Of a stretch of 64,000 bases of DNA, positions 62,082 to 64,000 are shown in pieces (position 1 is the stretch's first letter; each line of letters opens with the position of its first letter). Source of the DNA: Paenibacillus sp. YPG26 (GTDB taxonomy: Bacteria; Bacillota; Bacilli; Paenibacillales; Paenibacillaceae). Where the stretch lies: the NCBI RefSeq assembly GCF_023704175.1, contig NZ_CP084530.1, positions 1,634,001 to 1,698,000 of the forward strand, given 5' to 3'. Made by a program: the position numbers and the translations under genes. The notes below the pieces were generated by a model that saw nothing but the letters and a program-made list of their open reading frames with translations, was not told the origin of the DNA and ran no database searches.

Positions 62082-63086
62082 TCATCCTTTCACAGGGTCC
62101 AGATGGGTACCGAGCGTGGATAGCTCAGCCGAAGGATTCCGTTCCAGTACAGCGTCGAGCTCGCGCATCCGGTTGAAGGAGGCGATAGATACTTCGACTT
62201 GATCGTCATTAGGTTCTTTGGTGGTGAGCAGCTGCAGCCATAGCCCCGGGTAGCCTAGATAGCGAAGTACCGGAACATCGCGCAAGGAATTCGTAATACG
62301 CAGCATTTCGAACGAGACTCCAATAACTAGGGGCAGAAGCAGCAGGCGGATATATACCCGTTCCCAGATATTATCCCAAGAAAAGAAAGAGTAAATTATT
62401 ACACCAACAATCACAGTCAGCACCATAAAGCTGCTGCCGCAGCGGTAGTGGAGCCTGCTGTATTTCTGCACATTGGAGACCGTGAGTTCCTCACCAGCTT
62501 CATAGGCACTGATTACTTTATGCTCGGCGCCGTGATATTGGAACAACCGCTTAATCATCGGCGTCAGGGAGATTGCCCACAAATAGATGAGAAGAAAAAT
62601 AATTTTGATTACGCCTTCTAGGAGCGTATGCGCAAATTGACCGCTGAATGTGTTTTTGAACAGGAACTCTTCGATCGCAGCCGGGACTACAGTAAGCACT
62701 ACTTTACCAAATACAAAAGAAAGAATACCCATGATAGCAACACCGAGGATCATAGTCAGCGAGAAGCCGGATTCCTGTGAAGCTTTCTGCTGCGCTCTCT
62801 CTTCTGGACTAAGCTCATCATCGGCCAAAGCCTCTGCGGAATAGTTCAAATGCTTCGATCCCTTGGCACTGGCATCAATAATACTTACAATGCCTCGAAG
62901 GAGCGGGATCTTGCGAAGCTGAGTTACCCATTTCTTGTCTCTCTTGGGCACTTCAAGGAAAGTGATCTCTTGATTCTTCCGGCGGACAGCCGTGACGTTC
63001 ACATGCTTACCACCGAACATAACGCCCTCGATAACGGCTTGGCCGCCATAGATGGCTGGACTTGATTGTTCAGGCAACAACTTCAC
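62082..63086 (-). CDS. yqhQ: DUF1385 family membrane protein YqhQ
   Basis: A 334-residue protein. IYGGQAVIEGVMFGGKHVNVTAVRRKNQEI opens the DUF1385 domain; several membrane helices follow (FSLTMILGVAIMGILSFVFGKVVL, IIFLLIYLWAISLTPMIKRLFQYHGAEHKVISAYEAGEEL). FQYHGAEHK is the family signature, possibly metal-binding. Biochemical role unknown. GTG 63086 is only next to AGGAAG; TTG at 63080 or 63077 would be better spaced. Operon with yqhP. Confidence 0.9.
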   Translation of the reverse strand: MKLLPEQSSPAIYGGQAVIEGVMFGGKHVNVTAVRRKNQEITFLEVPKRDKKWVTQLRKIPLLRGIVSIIDASAKGSKHLNYSAEALADDELSPEERAQQKASQESGFSLTMILGVAIMGILSFVFGKVVLTVVPAAIEEFLFKNTFSGQFAHTLLEGVIKIIFLLIYLWAISLTPMIKRLFQYHGAEHKVISAYEAGEELTVSNVQKYSRLHYRCGSSFMVLTVIVGVIIYSFFSWDNIWERVYIRLLLLPLVIGVSFEMLRITNSLRDVPVLRYLGYPGLWLQLLTTKEPNDDQVEVSIASFNRMRELDAVLERNPSAELSTLGTHLDPVKG

Positions 63087-63263
63087 CTTCCTAAGCTTAG
63101 TATTAGATTTGTACAGGAGTCTTCAAATCGTTATATCTTATAAAATCTATTGTATCTAACTTCAGGACTAAATTCTAGTTTTTCGGCTGGTTAGCCTTTT
63201 TCAATTTGCACATACTAACTGGGATAAATATAAGTATCAGGAAAATAACCGGAAGGGATGAAG

Positions 63264-63797
63264 ATGCTAATGACAAGGCAGCAAAGACGAAGCGACAATA
63301 CGGGAGTACTTACAAATCCTTGGTGGTTCGCATTGGAGCTCGGTTTTTTCGCGGGGCTAATCTGGGGGGGCGTTCATGGCTTGTTTTATTTTCTGAGGTT
63401 CACCTCGGTGCTTCCCGGATTTCTGGCTGAACCCTTCTTCAAGACTACTTATCTCATGACTCAGCCGGGTTATTATCTGGGCTGGTTATATTTCATCATG
63501 TTCTCCATTATTGCGGCCTATCTATATACCTTCATATTGAGAAAGGTACCGGGGCCGTGGCTTGGTATGATCTACGGAATCATGTGGTGGGCCATCATTT
63601 ACTTGGCAGCCGGACCTGCTCTTTACATGGTGAAGCCATTCAGACAGCTCCATTTAACCACGCATATAAGTGAATTTTGCCTCTTTCTTCTATGGGGGCT
63701 GTTTATCGGGTACACAGCCGCATTTGAGTACACAGATGAACGGAAAAGAGAGCCTAAGAAGCTGCTGGACCGGCTCAAAAGTGCTTCTCAAGAATAA
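63264..63797 (+). CDS. yqhR: YqhR family membrane protein
   Basis: A 177-residue protein with four membrane helices: WWFALELGFFAGLIWGGVHGLFYFL, YYLGWLYFIMFSIIAAYLYTFIL, GPWLGMIYGIMWWAIIYLAAGPAL and ISEFCLFLLWGLFIGYTAAFEYTDE. This and its place before aroQ match Bacillus YqhR. GGAAGGG lies 6 nt before ATG 63264; ATG 63258 abuts it. Function unknown. Divergent from yqhQ. Confidence 0.85.
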   Translation: MLMTRQQRRSDNTGVLTNPWWFALELGFFAGLIWGGVHGLFYFLRFTSVLPGFLAEPFFKTTYLMTQPGYYLGWLYFIMFSIIAAYLYTFILRKVPGPWLGMIYGIMWWAIIYLAAGPALYMVKPFRQLHLTTHISEFCLFLLWGLFIGYTAAFEYTDERKREPKKLLDRLKSASQE

Positions 63798-63855
63798 CCA
63801 TCCTATGGTAAAATAAGCTTTGGTTATTTTACGAGGAGAGGGGCGCCTAAGGCAG

Positions 63856-64000
63856 ATGACACACATTCTGATCATGAACGGCCCGAATTTGAATTTGCTC
63901 GGGGTTCGTGAGCCTGGAATATACGGCTCCCTGAGCCTGGCTTCTATTGAGGAGAATTTGAGGAAGCAGGCAGAGGATTTGGGTATTCGAGTATCCTTCT
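63856..64000 (+). CDS. aroQ: 3-Dehydroquinate dehydratase, type II, 3'-truncated by the window edge
   Basis: The first 48 codons of the shikimate-pathway enzyme that turns 3-dehydroquinate into 3-dehydroshikimate. [25 protein letters not shown] holds the NGPNLNLLG motif and the catalytic Tyr in EPGIYG. Same order (yqhR, then aroQ/yqhS) as Bacillus. The frame stays open to the last base. Confidence 0.95.
   Translation, partial: MTHILIMNGPNLNLLGVREPGIYGSLSLASIEENLRKQAEDLGIRVSF

Overview
The window looks like chromosomal DNA of an endospore-forming, facultatively anaerobic Bacillota of the Paenibacillus type. The evidence is the Bacillus-like gene order, three spore genes (spoVM, spoVIF, splB), AGGAGG-type ribosome binding sites with frequent GTG/TTG starts, T-box and yybP-ykoY leaders, TGTGA-N6-TCACA boxes of the Bacillus Fnr type and LexA boxes of the Bacillus type. 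No rRNA, tRNA, CRISPR array, transposase or prophage was seen. The assignment rests on gene content only, because no search could be run.

Layout. 1-10962 is a conserved housekeeping block, all + except rpmB: rlmN (5' end outside the window), prpC, prkC, rsgA, rpe, spoVM, rpmB (-), yloU, fakA, degV, recG. 11094-14761 holds spoVIF, a TetR regulator, a methionine aminopeptidase and a LexA-boxed module of a 31-codon ORF, an unknown 125-aa protein and a Y-family DNA polymerase. About 1 kb of non-coding DNA follows. It leads into a six-gene cluster (15784-23941) that looks like a synthase-dependent exopolysaccharide locus: a membrane-anchored glycosidase-like protein, a HEAT-repeat membrane protein, a processive GT2 synthase, a regulator with a degenerate GGDEF-like half and a receiver carrying Glu instead of Asp, a UDP-HexNAc 6-dehydrogenase and a second TIM-barrel protein. 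This is the best candidate for an undescribed system.

24.0-35.9 kb is mixed accessory DNA: MerR, a truncated esterase, a short Crp-like protein, flavohaemoglobin, a YitT-type membrane protein, msrAB, a TVP38 protein, a Mn-riboswitch/TerC unit, an AraC regulator opposite a sugar oxidoreductase/isomerase pair, and HxlR with a mini flavoprotein. 36.0-50.3 kb is an anaerobic island: ric, nirBD, a PadR pair, a two-component system, fnr, adhE and pflBA. Near-identical FNR boxes lie close to -41.5 from a plausible -10 at hmp, ric, nirB and adhE, with a weaker fit at pflB, so these genes probably form one local Fnr regulon.

50.6-64 kb holds zur and yidD, a T-box-controlled metG, a Zur-boxed znuACB operon, ccdA, splB, mntR, a secreted glycosidase-like protein and the yqhO-yqhP-yqhQ-yqhR-aroQ neighbourhood known from Bacillus. 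aroQ runs off the end. Metal control recurs: Zur with znuACB, MntR, and a Mn-type riboswitch before a TerC exporter.
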